A stretch of DNA of 21,177 bases from Thermoleophilaceae bacterium (GTDB taxonomy: Bacteria > Actinomycetota > Thermoleophilia > Solirubrobacterales > Thermoleophilaceae), in assembly GCA_013695885.1 (NCBI GenBank), contig JACCZP010000051.1, positions 1 to 21,177 of the forward strand. The letters run 5' to 3'. The notes beneath the pieces were generated by a model. It worked only from the letters and a program-made list of their open reading frames with translations. It did not search any database and had not been told where the DNA came from. Positions 1 through 7,319 of this stretch are shown here, one piece after another. Each line of letters begins with the position of its first letter. Positions within the stretch are counted from its first letter, which is position 1. A program made the translations under genes and the position numbers.

Positions 1-485
1 TCGGCGCCGCGGCGCACCCCCTCGCGGTCGACCCCGGCCGCGAAGCTCGGGGCCTTCAGCTTCTTCTTCACCGACTTGGGCGTCAGCCCGTGGATGCCGT
101 CCGGGCGCACCCGCGCGCAGGCGGCCACGAAGCCCGAGAGCTCGTCCACCGCGTAGAGCGCGCGGGCGAGCGGCGTGCGCCGGGGCACGCCCAGGTATTC
201 GGCGTGACCCTCGATGGCCTCGATCACGTCCTCGGGGTACCCGCGGCGGCGGAGCTCCTCCACGGCCACGCGAGGGTGGCCGGTCGCGAGGTCCGGATAG
301 CGCTCGTAGTCGAGGTCGTGCAGGATCCCGGTGGCCGCCCAGCGTTCCTCGTCCTCGCCGAGCAGGCGGGCGTAGGCGCGCATGCCGGCCTCCACGGCGA
401 GCACGTGGGCGCGCAGCGACTCCGAGGCCGTCCACTCGGTGAACAGGGCCCAGGCCGCATCGCGGGAGACCGCGGTGTCGGGCAC
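1..485 (-). CDS. HD-domain metal-dependent phosphohydrolase, 3' end cut by window edge
   Basis: 161 codons are visible and no stop is reached, so the C-terminus lies outside the window. The reading begins at GTG 485; an in-frame TAG lies four codons upstream, so this is the first possible start. The protein has His in an AHVLAVEAGMRAYAR-type helix (about residues 21-35) and the paired His-Asp in GILHDLDYE (about residues 51-59), which are the metal ligands of the HD superfamily. Later come a GHAEYLG segment, an ALYAVDELSGFV helix and a Lys-rich KSVKKKLK stretch, a layout typical of small stand-alone HDIG-type hydrolases. The substrate cannot be told from sequence; such enzymes usually act on phosphomonoesters or nucleotides. 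It is divergent from murA with 132 bp between. No Shine-Dalgarno is seen and a TAGCTT box lies 6 nt before the start, so a leaderless mRNA is plausible. Confidence 0.85.
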   Translation of the reverse strand, partial: MPDTAVSRDAAWALFTEWTASESLRAHVLAVEAGMRAYARLLGEDEERWAATGILHDLDYERYPDLATGHPRVAVEELRRRGYPEDVIEAIEGHAEYLGVPRRTPLARALYAVDELSGFVAACARVRPDGIHGLTPKSVKKKLKAPSFAAGVDREGVRRGA

Positions 486-491
486 GGGCTC

Positions 492-497
492 AAGCTA
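492..497 (-). promoter_or_regulatory. Candidate -10 box of the HD gene (leaderless)
   Basis: TAGCTT on the minus strand fits TAnnnT and ends 6 nt before the GTG start. There is no Shine-Dalgarno and no recognisable -35. The spacing would put transcription initiation at or next to the start codon. Confidence 0.3.
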
Positions 498-502
498 CCG
501 CA

Positions 503-520
503 GGGTGGTCCAGGCCACCC
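503..520. other. Inverted repeat in the HD/murA divergent region
   Basis: GGGTGG and CCACCC form a perfect 6-bp inverted repeat around a 6-nt centre. It lies just upstream of the HD gene and about 100 nt upstream of murA. It could be an operator-like dyad for the divergent pair or chance in GC-rich DNA. Confidence 0.3.
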
Positions 521-526
521 GGGGGA

Positions 527-538
527 GGGCTTCGGCCC
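527..538. other. UUCG-capped mini hairpin
   Basis: GGGC-TTCG-GCCC forms a 4-bp stem closed by a C(UUCG)G tetraloop, an exceptionally stable RNA loop. It lies upstream of the candidate murA promoter, so it would be transcribed only if a start site lies further upstream. It is not a convincing terminator because no U-tract follows. Confidence 0.3.
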
Positions 539-571
539 GCGCGCTCGAACCTCCGTGGCAATGGCCTCCGC

Positions 572-577
572 TACCCT
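572..577 (+). promoter_or_regulatory. Candidate -10 box upstream of murA
   Basis: TACCCT fits TAnnnT and lies 40 nt before the murA ATG, which would give a leader of about 32 nt. No -35 match is seen at 16-18 nt spacing. It is supported only by position and pattern. Confidence 0.25.
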
Positions 578-617
578 TGCGCCGCCGCTCGGAGCCACGA
601 GTTGGGCGGCCGCTCGC

Positions 618-1919
618 ATGGAGAAGTTCGTCATCGAAGGCGGCTACCCGCTGTCGGGCACCATCACCCCGGCGGGCAACAAGAACGCGGCGCTGCCCGC
701 CCTGGCCGCGTGCCTTCTCACCGACGAGGAGCTCGTGGTGCGCAACGTGCCGCGCATCCGCGACGTGGACGCGATGCTCGGCCTCCTCGCCGGGCTCGGC
801 GTGCGGGTGGAGTGGCGCGAGGACAACGTGGTCGCGCTGCGTGCCGCCGACCTCGAGGATGCCGCGCCCGACGCCGTGCTGGCCGAGCGGATACGCGCGT
901 CGTTCCTCCTCGCCGGTCCCCTCCTCGCCCGTCTCGGCCGCGCCGAGATGCCCGCGCCCGGGGGCGACGTGATCGGCCGCCGCCGCCTCGATCCCCATCT
1001 CGATGCCTTCCGCGCGCTCGGCGCCGTGGTCGAGCCCGCGCGCCGCTCGTGGCGCCTCGCGGCCCCGCAGGGGCTCCGGGCCTGCGACTTCTTCATGGAC
1101 GAGCCCTCCGTGATGGGCACCGAGAACGCGCTGATGGCGGCGGCGCTCACTCCCGGGACGACGGTCATCCACAACGCCGCGTCCGAGCCCCACGTCCAGG
1201 ACCTCGCGCGGATGCTGCTCCAGATGGGCGCGCGGATCGACGGGATCGGCTCGAACGTGCTGATCGTCGAGGGTCGCGACCGCCTCTCGGGCGCGGACTA
1301 CTCGATCGGACCCGACTACCTGGAGGTGGCCTCCTTCGCGGCGCTCGCCGCCGTCACGGGCGGGGAACTGCGCATCCGCGACACCAACCCCGCCGACCTG
1401 CGCATGACCTGCCTCGTGTTCGAGCGCCTCGGATGCCGCGTGCACTTCGACGGCGACGACCTGGTGGTACCGCCGAAGCAGGAGCTCCGGATCCGCGACG
1501 ACGAGGGCGACGCCGTGTCGAAGGTCGAGGACGGCCCGTGGCCCGCCTTCCCGGCCGACCTGACGTCGATAGCCCTGGCTCTCGCGACCCAGGCCGAGGG
1601 CATGGTCATGATCTTCGAGAAGATGTTCGAGAACCGCCTCTTCTTCGTGGACAAGCTCATCTCCATGGGCGCTCGCGTCATCCTCTGCGACCCCCACCGC
1701 GCCGTGGTCTCCGGGCCACGGCGTCTTCACGGAGAGCGCATGGAGAGCCCGGACATCCGGGCCGGGATGGCCCTGCTCATCGCGGCCCTGTGCGCGGACG
1801 GCACCTCGGAGATCGGCAACATCCGCCAGATCGACCGCGGCTACGAGCGGATCGACGAGCGCCTGCGTGGGCTCGGCGCCCGGATCGAGCGCGTGGCCGT
1901 CGAGCGCGTCCCGGCCTGA
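618..1919 (+). CDS. murA: UDP-N-acetylglucosamine 1-carboxyvinyltransferase (MurA), Asp-type
   Basis: MurA transfers enolpyruvate from PEP to UDP-GlcNAc, the first committed step of peptidoglycan synthesis, in the cytoplasm. The 433-residue product has the normal length and the inside-out alpha/beta-barrel family layout. Lys22 and Asn23 in AGNKNAALP match the substrate-binding pair, and an Asp in FPADLTS corresponds to the general-base region. The mobile loop reads APGGDVIGRRRLD, so residue 117 (codon 966-968) is Asp where most bacteria have the fosfomycin-alkylated Cys. Mycobacterial MurA carries the same exchange. ATG 618 is chosen because MEKFVIEGG is the family N-terminus; an in-frame ATG at 561 would precede the candidate -10. 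The Shine-Dalgarno is weak. It is followed after 45 nt, including a strong hairpin, by hisZ, and may be co-transcribed with it. Confidence 0.96.
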   Translation: MEKFVIEGGYPLSGTITPAGNKNAALPALAACLLTDEELVVRNVPRIRDVDAMLGLLAGLGVRVEWREDNVVALRAADLEDAAPDAVLAERIRASFLLAGPLLARLGRAEMPAPGGDVIGRRRLDPHLDAFRALGAVVEPARRSWRLAAPQGLRACDFFMDEPSVMGTENALMAAALTPGTTVIHNAASEPHVQDLARMLLQMGARIDGIGSNVLIVEGRDRLSGADYSIGPDYLEVASFAALAAVTGGELRIRDTNPADLRMTCLVFERLGCRVHFDGDDLVVPPKQELRIRDDEGDAVSKVEDGPWPAFPADLTSIALALATQAEGMVMIFEKMFENRLFFVDKLISMGARVILCDPHRAVVSGPRRLHGERMESPDIRAGMALLIAALCADGTSEIGNIRQIDRGYERIDERLRGLGARIERVAVERVPA

Positions 1920-1930
1920 TTCCGAGGTGA

Positions 1931-1953
1931 CGGCGCTCGGCCGCCGAGTGCCG
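1931..1953 (+). other. Strong stem-loop between murA and hisZ
   Basis: A 10-bp stem (1931-1940 with 1944-1953, one G-U pair) encloses a 3-nt CCG loop. No U-tract follows. The 3' base of the stem is the first G of the hisZ Shine-Dalgarno GGGGAG (1953-1958). It could be a U-less terminator, an mRNA processing or stability element, or a modulator of hisZ translation. Confidence 0.6.
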
Positions 1954-1964
1954 GGGAGCCGGCG

Positions 1965-2954
1965 ATGATCCACCGGACCCCCGGGGGCACGCGCGACGTG
2001 CTTCCCGACGAGATGCGCGAGCTGCGCGGGCTCTCGTCCCATCTGCGAGCCACCTTCGAGGAGGCCGGCTACGGGGAGGTACGGACGCCCTCGGTCGAGT
2101 ACGAGGATGTCCTGCGCCGGGGCGACGAGCGCTCGGCCGGCGCCGGCTACCGGGTGTTCGACGAGCGTGGCGAGGTGCTGGTGCTGCGCTCGGACATGAC
2201 CATCCCGATCGCCCGGATGGTGGCCTCGCGATTTCCCGAGGCCTCCACGCCGCTGCGGCTCTCCTACTTCGCGCACGCCTATCGCGCCGTCGAGCCCCAG
2301 AGCGGACGCCCGCGCGAGGTGCTGCAGGCCGGGATCGAGCTGATCGGTGAGCCGGCGCCCGAGGGCGAGGCCGAGGTCGTGGGCCTGATGCTCTCCGGCC
2401 TCGAGCGCGCCGGTCTCGCCCGCCATCGGGTGGCCATCGGAGACGGGTCGCTCTACCGGATGCTGCTCGACCACCTGGGCGTCGCTCCCGAGGCGCGGAC
2501 CGCGCTGCTCGAGCGTCTCACCCGCAGGGACCTGGTCGGCCTCGAGGCCCTGCTCGCCCGTCTCGATCTCGACGCGGGCGAGCGGGAGGCCCTGACGGTG
2601 CTGCCCACGCTGCGGGGAGGGCGCGAGGTGATAGAGACCGCTCGCCGCGCGCTGGGCAAGGGCCTCGCGCCCGCGGTCGATGCCCTCGACCGACTGACCG
2701 GGTGCGTCGAGCTGCTCGCCGGCGGTCACGCCGCCGCGCGCGTGATCGTTGATCTCGGCCTGGCCCGCGAGCTCGGGTACTACACCGGAGCGGTGTTCGA
2801 GCTCTACGACCCGGCGGTGGGCTTCGCCATCGGCGGCGGCGGCCGCTACGACGAGCTGCTGGGGCGGTTCGGGCGGGGCCTGCCGGCCTGCGGGATCGTC
2901 GTTGACCTCCAGCGCGTTCACGTGGCCCAGGCGGAGGAGGAGAGGCTCGCGTGA
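1965..2954 (+). CDS. hisZ: ATP phosphoribosyltransferase regulatory subunit HisZ
   Basis: HisZ is a catalytically inactive class II aminoacyl-tRNA-synthetase paralogue that forms the active hetero-octamer with short HisG and carries histidine feedback control. The 329-residue product has the HisS-like N-terminus (HRTPGGTRDVLP), a motif-2-like region around YRAVEPQSGRPREVLQAG, and a motif-3-like GGGGRYDELLG at about residues 290-300. It lacks the C-terminal anticodon-binding domain, so it is about 90 residues shorter than a true HisS. Its position directly before a short hisG, with GTGA overlap, confirms HisZ over HisS. ATG 1965 has GGGGAG 6 nt upstream. It heads the his gene chain. Confidence 0.93.
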   Translation: MIHRTPGGTRDVLPDEMRELRGLSSHLRATFEEAGYGEVRTPSVEYEDVLRRGDERSAGAGYRVFDERGEVLVLRSDMTIPIARMVASRFPEASTPLRLSYFAHAYRAVEPQSGRPREVLQAGIELIGEPAPEGEAEVVGLMLSGLERAGLARHRVAIGDGSLYRMLLDHLGVAPEARTALLERLTRRDLVGLEALLARLDLDAGEREALTVLPTLRGGREVIETARRALGKGLAPAVDALDRLTGCVELLAGGHAAARVIVDLGLARELGYYTGAVFELYDPAVGFAIGGGGRYDELLGRFGRGLPACGIVVDLQRVHVAQAEEERLA

Positions 2955-3694
2955 CACCGTCGGGAGACACTCCCCCGGTCCGTCCCGGCGACGTGCGCGA
3001 CGGCGCCGGCGTACCCGAGCCGGCGGCGGGGCACACCGGCGCCCGCCTGGCGGCCGAGCGGCCGGAGCTCGTGATCGCTGTGCCCCGCGGCGCCCTCCTG
3101 GCCGACACGCTCGACGTGCTCGATCGGCTCGGCATCGACACCACGGAGGTCAGGGAGAACGACCGGCGCCTCCTGTTCGCCGAGGCCGGGATCGTGACCA
3201 TGCGCCCGAGCGACGTGCCGACCTACGTGGAGCACGGCGCCGCCGATGTCGGCATCACCGGCAAGGACGTGCTCCTCGAGCAGCCCGACCGCGAGGTCTA
3301 TGAGTTGCTCGACCTGCACTACGGCCACTGCCGGATGATCGTCGCCCAGCCGGAGGGCGCCGACCCCCTCGAGCGCTCGATGCGCCGCCTCGGGGCGGTG
3401 CGCGTGGCCACCAAGTACCCGCGGATCGCCCGCGGCCACTTCGCCGCCACCGGCCGTCAGGCCGAGATCGTCGAGGTCAAGGGCTCGGTCGAGCTCGCCC
3501 CGCTCACCGGCCTCGTCGACGCGATCGTGGACCTGACGGCGAGTGGCCGCACGCTCGCCGAGAACCGCTTGGCCGAGCGCGAGGAGATCGCGGTATGCAC
3601 CGCGCGTCTGATCGCCAATCCGGCCGCCCACAAGCTGAAGGCGGCCGCCGTGGACGATCTGGTGGCACGCCTGCGCGCCGCCGTCCCGCGATGA
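2951..3694 (+). CDS. hisG: ATP phosphoribosyltransferase catalytic subunit, short form
   Basis: HisG condenses ATP and PRPP to phosphoribosyl-ATP, the first step of histidine synthesis. The catalytic core runs from about residue 40 (LVIAVPRGALL) through GITGKDVLLEQ and ATKYPRIARGHF to the PRPP/ligand region and LAENRLAERE. There is no C-terminal regulatory ACT-like domain, so this is the short form that needs HisZ. Length is 247 residues, longer than the usual 200-215 because of a Pro/Gly-rich N-terminal extension of about 38 residues. GTG 2951 overlaps the hisZ stop and is preceded by a purine-rich GGAGGAGGAGAGG tract 6 nt away, which supports this start. Later in-frame GTGs at 2993 and 3071 would remove the extension. 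Confidence 0.94.
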   Translation: MTPSGDTPPVRPGDVRDGAGVPEPAAGHTGARLAAERPELVIAVPRGALLADTLDVLDRLGIDTTEVRENDRRLLFAEAGIVTMRPSDVPTYVEHGAADVGITGKDVLLEQPDREVYELLDLHYGHCRMIVAQPEGADPLERSMRRLGAVRVATKYPRIARGHFAATGRQAEIVEVKGSVELAPLTGLVDAIVDLTASGRTLAENRLAEREEIAVCTARLIANPAAHKLKAAAVDDLVARLRAAVPR

Positions 3695-4962
3695 GGTTCG
3701 AGCGCTTCGGCCCGGGCACGACGGCGGCGGAGATCCGCTCGCTCTCGCCGCCGGCCGGCGGAGTGGAGGACGCGGTGCGGACCATCCTCGCCGAGGTCCG
3801 GACCGGGGGCGACGCGGCCGTCGAGAGCCTGACCGCGCGGTTCGACCACGCCGAGGTCCCGTCTGAGGAGCTGCGGGTGCCTGCGCCCGAGCTCGAGGCT
3901 GCGGTGGGCACGGTCGAGCCTGCGGTGCTCGAGGCGCTGCTCACCGCCCGCGCGAACGTGCGCGCGGTGGCGAGCGCGACGCGACGCGAGCCCGTGACCG
4001 TCGATCTCCCCGAGGGCCAGCGCGTCGAGCTGGTCGAGGTAGCCGTCCGGCGGGCGGGCGCCTACGTGCCCGGCGGGCGTGCGCCCTATCCCTCGTCGGT
4101 GGTCATGTGCGCGGAGACCGCGTGGGCCGCGGGCGTGGAGGAAGTGGCGGTGTGCGCGCCGCCGGGCCCCGGAGGTCGGGCGCACCCGACGATCCTGGCC
4201 GCCTGTCACGTGTGCGGGGTCACCGAGGTCTACCGGATGGGCGGAGCTCAGGCGGTCGCCGCGCTCGCGTTCGGGACGGAGACGGTCTCCGCCGTGGACG
4301 TGATCGTGGGCCCGGGAAGCCCATGGGTCCAGGAGGCCAAGCGACAGGTGTCCCACCTGGTGGGCATCGACTCGCTGGCCGGGCCGAGCGAGCTGGTGGT
4401 GGTGGCGAGCGCGGGGGCCGACCCCGACCTCGTCGCACTCGACCTCCTGGCTCAGGCCGAGCACGGGCCCGACTCGCCGCTGGCGGTGATCTCCGACGAC
4501 GAGCAGTTGCTCGGCCGGGTGGAGGATGCGGTGCGCCGGCGCCTCGACGGCGAGGACGGCGGGGCGGCGCCCACGGCGGCCGACGCTTCGCTGGCCCTCG
4601 TGCGCGCGCCGTCTGTCCCCCTTGCCGTCGAGCTGGCCGACCGGATCGCGCCCGAGCACCTCGAGCTCCAGGGCGCCGAGGCCGAGGCCCTCGCCGACCG
4701 TGTGCGCTCCGCGGGCTGCCTCTTCGTGGGTCGCGACGCGGGCACGGCGTTCGGGGACTATGTGGCCGGCTCCAACCACGTGATCCCCACCGGGGGGGCG
4801 GCGCGGTTCCAGAGCGCGCTCGGTCCGGCGACCTTCCGGCGGCGGATGGCGCGGGTATCGTTGCCTGCCGGCGCGGCCGCCCGCCTGGCCCCGGCCGGAG
4901 CCGCCCTCGCCGAGGCCGAGGGCTTCCCCCTCCACGGCGAGTCGATGAGAGGACGCGCATGA
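3691..4962 (+). CDS. hisD: Histidinol dehydrogenase
   Basis: HisD is the zinc enzyme that oxidises L-histidinol to histidine with two NAD+ in the last two steps of the pathway. The 423-residue product is of normal length. Expected metal ligands are all present: Gln255 and His258 in LLAQAEHGPDS, Asp356 in GDYVAGSNH, and His415 in FPLHGESM. The catalytic Glu322-His323 pair lies in APEHLEL. The nucleotide-binding part includes YVPGGRAPYPSS and MGGAQAVAALAFGT. Its ATG overlaps the hisG stop (ATGA), and it overlaps hisB in the same way. In many bacteria hisC sits between hisD and hisB; here it does not. Confidence 0.97.
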   Translation: MRFERFGPGTTAAEIRSLSPPAGGVEDAVRTILAEVRTGGDAAVESLTARFDHAEVPSEELRVPAPELEAAVGTVEPAVLEALLTARANVRAVASATRREPVTVDLPEGQRVELVEVAVRRAGAYVPGGRAPYPSSVVMCAETAWAAGVEEVAVCAPPGPGGRAHPTILAACHVCGVTEVYRMGGAQAVAALAFGTETVSAVDVIVGPGSPWVQEAKRQVSHLVGIDSLAGPSELVVVASAGADPDLVALDLLAQAEHGPDSPLAVISDDEQLLGRVEDAVRRRLDGEDGGAAPTAADASLALVRAPSVPLAVELADRIAPEHLELQGAEAEALADRVRSAGCLFVGRDAGTAFGDYVAGSNHVIPTGGAARFQSALGPATFRRRMARVSLPAGAAARLAPAGAALAEAEGFPLHGESMRGRA

Positions 4963-5546
4963 GCCGCACCGCCGAGATCGCCCGCCGCACCGGCGAGACC
5001 GACGTCCGGGTGACCCTCGGCCTCGACGGGACGGGCGCCGGGACCCGCGCCACGGGAGTCGGCTTCTTCGACCACATGCTCGACCTGCTGGCGCGCCATG
5101 GGCGGTTGGACCTTGCCGTCGAGGCGCGCGGCGACCTCGACACCGGTCCCCACCACACGGTCGAGGACGTGGGCATCGTCCTCGGAGAGGCGCTCGACGC
5201 GGCGCTCGGCGAGCGCTCGGGGATCGCGCGCTACGGCGAGGCCCGGGTGCCGATGGACGAGGCCCGCGCGGCGGCGGCCATCGACGTCTCGGGGCGGGGA
5301 CTGGCTGTGGTGGGGCCGCGGCTGCGCGAGCTCGCGGTCACGGGCTTCCGGGGGGAGCACGCCGAGGAGTTCGTACGGGCCGTGGCGGGCCGGGGGCGGT
5401 TCACCCTCCACCTCGACGTCGAGGCCGGGACCAACCACCACCACATGATCGAGGCGGCGTTCAAGGCCTTCGCACGGGCCCTGCGCGCGGCGGTGGCCAT
5501 CGACCCGACCGAGTCCGGCGTGCCCTCGACCAAGGGCGTGCTGTGA
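4959..5546 (+). CDS. hisB: Imidazoleglycerol-phosphate dehydratase
   Basis: HisB dehydrates imidazole glycerol phosphate to imidazole acetol phosphate. This is the monofunctional enzyme of 195 residues, without the N-terminal histidinol-phosphatase domain of the E. coli protein. Diagnostic manganese-binding motifs are visible: GFFDHML (residues 35-41), HHTVED (65-70), MDEARAAAAID (99-109) and GTNHHHMIEAAFKAFARAL (157-175). The last motif reads NHHH where NAHH or NSHH is more usual. The start ATG is nested in the hisD stop (ATGA) and the stop overlaps the hisH GTG (GTGA), so translational coupling is likely on both sides. Confidence 0.97.
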   Translation: MSRTAEIARRTGETDVRVTLGLDGTGAGTRATGVGFFDHMLDLLARHGRLDLAVEARGDLDTGPHHTVEDVGIVLGEALDAALGERSGIARYGEARVPMDEARAAAAIDVSGRGLAVVGPRLRELAVTGFRGEHAEEFVRAVAGRGRFTLHLDVEAGTNHHHMIEAAFKAFARALRAAVAIDPTESGVPSTKGVL

Positions 5547-6271
5547 GCCCGGGCGGTGCCCTCGACGCCGGCGCCCCGAACGCGGCGCCCGCCCCCCGCA
5601 TCGCCGTCCTCGACTACGGCATGGGGAACATCCGCTCCGCGGAGAAGGCCCTGCTGCGCCTCGGGGCGCGCGCGGAGATCACCAGCGACCTCGAGCGCGC
5701 CCGCCGCGCCGACGGCTTGGTGCTACCCGGCGACGGCGCCTTCCCCAAGGCGGTGGCCGGCATCCGCGCGCTTGGCCTCGACCGCGTGCTGGCCGATCGC
5801 GTGGACGAGGGCGTGCCTGTGCTCGGCATCTGCATCGGCATGCAGGTGCTGTTCGACGGCTCGGAGGAGCTCGGCGGCGCCGAGGGGCTCGGAGTGCTGG
5901 CCGGGCGGGTGCGAGCGCTGAAGGCGCCGGGGCTCAAGCTGCCGCACATCGGCTGGGCGCCCGTCGAGTGGCGGCGCCCCTCCCCACTTTGCGCGGGGCT
6001 CGGTCCGTCCACCACGCTCTTCCACGTCCACTCCTTCGCGCCCCACCCTGCGGACCCCGGAGACGTGGTCGGCGTGGCCGAGCACGGCCACCCGTTCTGC
6101 TCGGCGGTGGAGCGCGGCCCGGTGTGGGGCGTGCAGTTCCATCCCGAGAAGTCGAGCGCCGAGGGACTGGCGCTGCTCGGCAACTTCGTGGCGCGCTGCG
6201 CGGCGGGGGCGGGCGCCGGGTCGCCGGGGGCGGAGGGGGGCACGACGCGTCGCCAGCCCAGCGCTGCGTGA
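5543..6271 (+). CDS. hisH: Imidazole glycerol phosphate synthase, glutaminase subunit
   Basis: HisH hydrolyses glutamine and feeds ammonia to HisF, the cyclase half of IGP synthase. It is a class I glutamine amidotransferase: the nucleophile Cys97 lies in GICIGMQVLFDG, and His200 and Glu202 in VQFHPEKSS complete the triad. The N-terminal strand IAVLDYGMGN is typical. The 242-residue length exceeds the usual 200-215 because of about 18 extra Ala/Pro-rich residues at the start and a Gly/Ala-rich tail of about 24 residues that runs into hisA. GTG 5543 overlaps the hisB stop and the TGA overlaps the hisA GTG. Its partner hisF is separated from it by hisA and the disrupted 334-nt gap. Confidence 0.96.
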   Translation: MSPGGALDAGAPNAAPAPRIAVLDYGMGNIRSAEKALLRLGARAEITSDLERARRADGLVLPGDGAFPKAVAGIRALGLDRVLADRVDEGVPVLGICIGMQVLFDGSEELGGAEGLGVLAGRVRALKAPGLKLPHIGWAPVEWRRPSPLCAGLGPSTTLFHVHSFAPHPADPGDVVGVAEHGHPFCSAVERGPVWGVQFHPEKSSAEGLALLGNFVARCAAGAGAGSPGAEGGTTRRQPSAA

Positions 6272-6987
6272 TCCTCCTACCGGCCATCGACATACGTGGC
6301 GGGCGGGCGGTGCGCCTGGAGCGCGGCGACTTCGACCGCGAGACCGTCTACGGGGACGACCCGCTCGAGGCGGCCCGCGCGTGGATCGACGAGGGCGCCC
6401 GGGCGCTCCACGTAGTCGATCTCGACGGTGCGCGCGAAGGAGTGCCGCGCTCGTTGGGGTACCTCGAGCGGATCGCCCGCCTGGGCGTCGAGGTGGAGTA
6501 CGGGGGCGGGCTGCGCTCGTTCGAGGGCGTGCGCGACGCGTTGGCGGCCGGGGCGGGGAGAGTCATCCTCGGCACCGCGGCGTTTCGCGACCCGGAGCTC
6601 CTCGACCTCGCGCTCGAGGCTTTCGGCGCGCAGGTGGCGGTGGGCGTCGACGTCCGTGGCGGCCGTGTGTCGGTCGCGGGGTGGACCGAGGAGGCGGCGA
6701 TGTCCGGGGAGGAGGCGATCGCCGCGATGCAGGCCCGCGGCGTCGGGACCGTGCTCTACACGAGCGTCGACCGCGACGGCATGCTCGGGGGCCCCGACCT
6801 CGACGAGGTGCGGCGGGTCTCCGCCGCGGTCGAGGGCCGCTTCCTGTACTCCGGGGGGATCGCCTCGGTGGCGGACCTCGAGGCACTGCGGGCGCTCGAC
6901 CTCTCCAACCTCGTGGGAGTGATCAGCGGCAAGGCCCTGTACGAGCGGCGCTTCACGGTGGCGGAGGGCCAGGCGGCGCTCGGGTAG
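6268..6987 (+). CDS. hisA: ProFAR isomerase (phosphoribosylformimino-AICAR-P isomerase)
   Basis: HisA is a (beta-alpha)8 barrel that performs the Amadori isomerisation of ProFAR to PRFAR. The 239-residue product is of normal length. Catalytic Asp8 is in LPAIDIRGG and Asp128 in GVDVRGG. The two phosphate-binding loops are seen as EYGGGLRS and YSGGIAS, and [13 protein letters not shown] is the conserved strand-6 region. GTG 6268 overlaps the hisH stop (GTGA). The stop TAG at 6985 is followed in frame by two more TAG codons (6991 and 6997). A bifunctional HisA/TrpF (PriA) is common in actinobacteria and cannot be excluded from sequence alone. Confidence 0.95.
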   Translation: MILLPAIDIRGGRAVRLERGDFDRETVYGDDPLEAARAWIDEGARALHVVDLDGAREGVPRSLGYLERIARLGVEVEYGGGLRSFEGVRDALAAGAGRVILGTAAFRDPELLDLALEAFGAQVAVGVDVRGGRVSVAGWTEEAAMSGEEAIAAMQARGVGTVLYTSVDRDGMLGGPDLDEVRRVSAAVEGRFLYSGGIASVADLEALRALDLSNLVGVISGKALYERRFTVAEGQAALG

Positions 6988-7125
6988 GGCTAGCAGTAGG
7001 GACGGCCGCTCATCCGCCGACTCGGTTCGGGCAGTTCTCGATGACGTCCGTTCGGGCCTCCGCCGCCCCTACCGGCCCAGCGCTTCGAGCCGACAGAAGT
7101 CTCATGAACAACGACGCCAATCACC

Positions 7126-7134
7126 AGAGGGGGA
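7126..7134 (+). promoter_or_regulatory. Shine-Dalgarno of the small ORF in the gap
   Basis: AGAGGGGGA lies 8 nt before ATG 7143. It is a better ribosome binding site than that of hisF itself, which has none recognisable. Confidence 0.45.
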
Positions 7135-7142
7135 CCTGATTC

Positions 7143-7319
7143 ATGCTGATCATCGCCGGCTGCCTGGAAGTGCTAACCGCATCGGGGACGGCGGGCCGCT
7201 TCGGTCGGCGTCATCCCGACCCGCGCCAGCGACCGACGAGGCGACGCGAGGGGTCCTTCGGTCCAACTCTGCCAGCATCTCCGACCGTGATCGCGCATGC
7301 CCGGAAGCCCGTCACCTGA
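7143..7319 (+). pseudogene. Small ORF, possible remnant of an ABM-domain monooxygenase gene
   Basis: The 58-residue ORF opens with [10 protein letters not shown], which closely resembles the first beta-strand of antibiotic-biosynthesis-monooxygenase (ABM) domain proteins, commonly MxIIAGxLxVD. The first ten codons end almost only in G or C, like the surrounding genes. After them the composition becomes mixed and the translation is Arg/Pro-rich with no family likeness. I read this as the 5' end of a gene that has since decayed, though a genuine small peptide cannot be excluded. The stop TGA (7317-7319) lies 2 nt before the hisF GTG, so translation of this ORF could deliver ribosomes to hisF. 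Function is unknown. Confidence 0.35.
7184..7217 (+). other. UUCG-capped stem-loop upstream of hisF
   Basis: The inner stem GCCGC(TTCG)G-T-CGGC (7195-7209, one bulged T) carries a C(UUCG)G tetraloop. It is extended by GAC/GTC and GGG/CCC pairs across small internal loops. It lies about 100 nt before hisF. Its role is unknown and it may be incidental. Confidence 0.3.

Noticed and set aside
1965..2954. hisZ as a histidyl-tRNA synthetase (hisS)
   Set aside because: Too short, no anticodon-binding domain, and located directly before a short hisG.
495..2957. 820-codon open frame on the minus strand opposite murA and hisZ
   Set aside because: It lies antisense to two clear enzymes. Its translation is His/Glu/Arg-rich without a domain, as expected for a shadow frame in GC-rich DNA.
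3457..4935. 492-codon minus-strand frame opposite hisD
   Set aside because: Shadow of hisD; no domain or motif, and compositionally biased to Arg, His and Gly.
7104..7139. 11-codon ORF in the hisA-hisF gap as a histidine attenuator leader peptide
   Set aside because: It contains only one His codon ([11 protein letters not shown]) and no terminator/antiterminator pair is evident.
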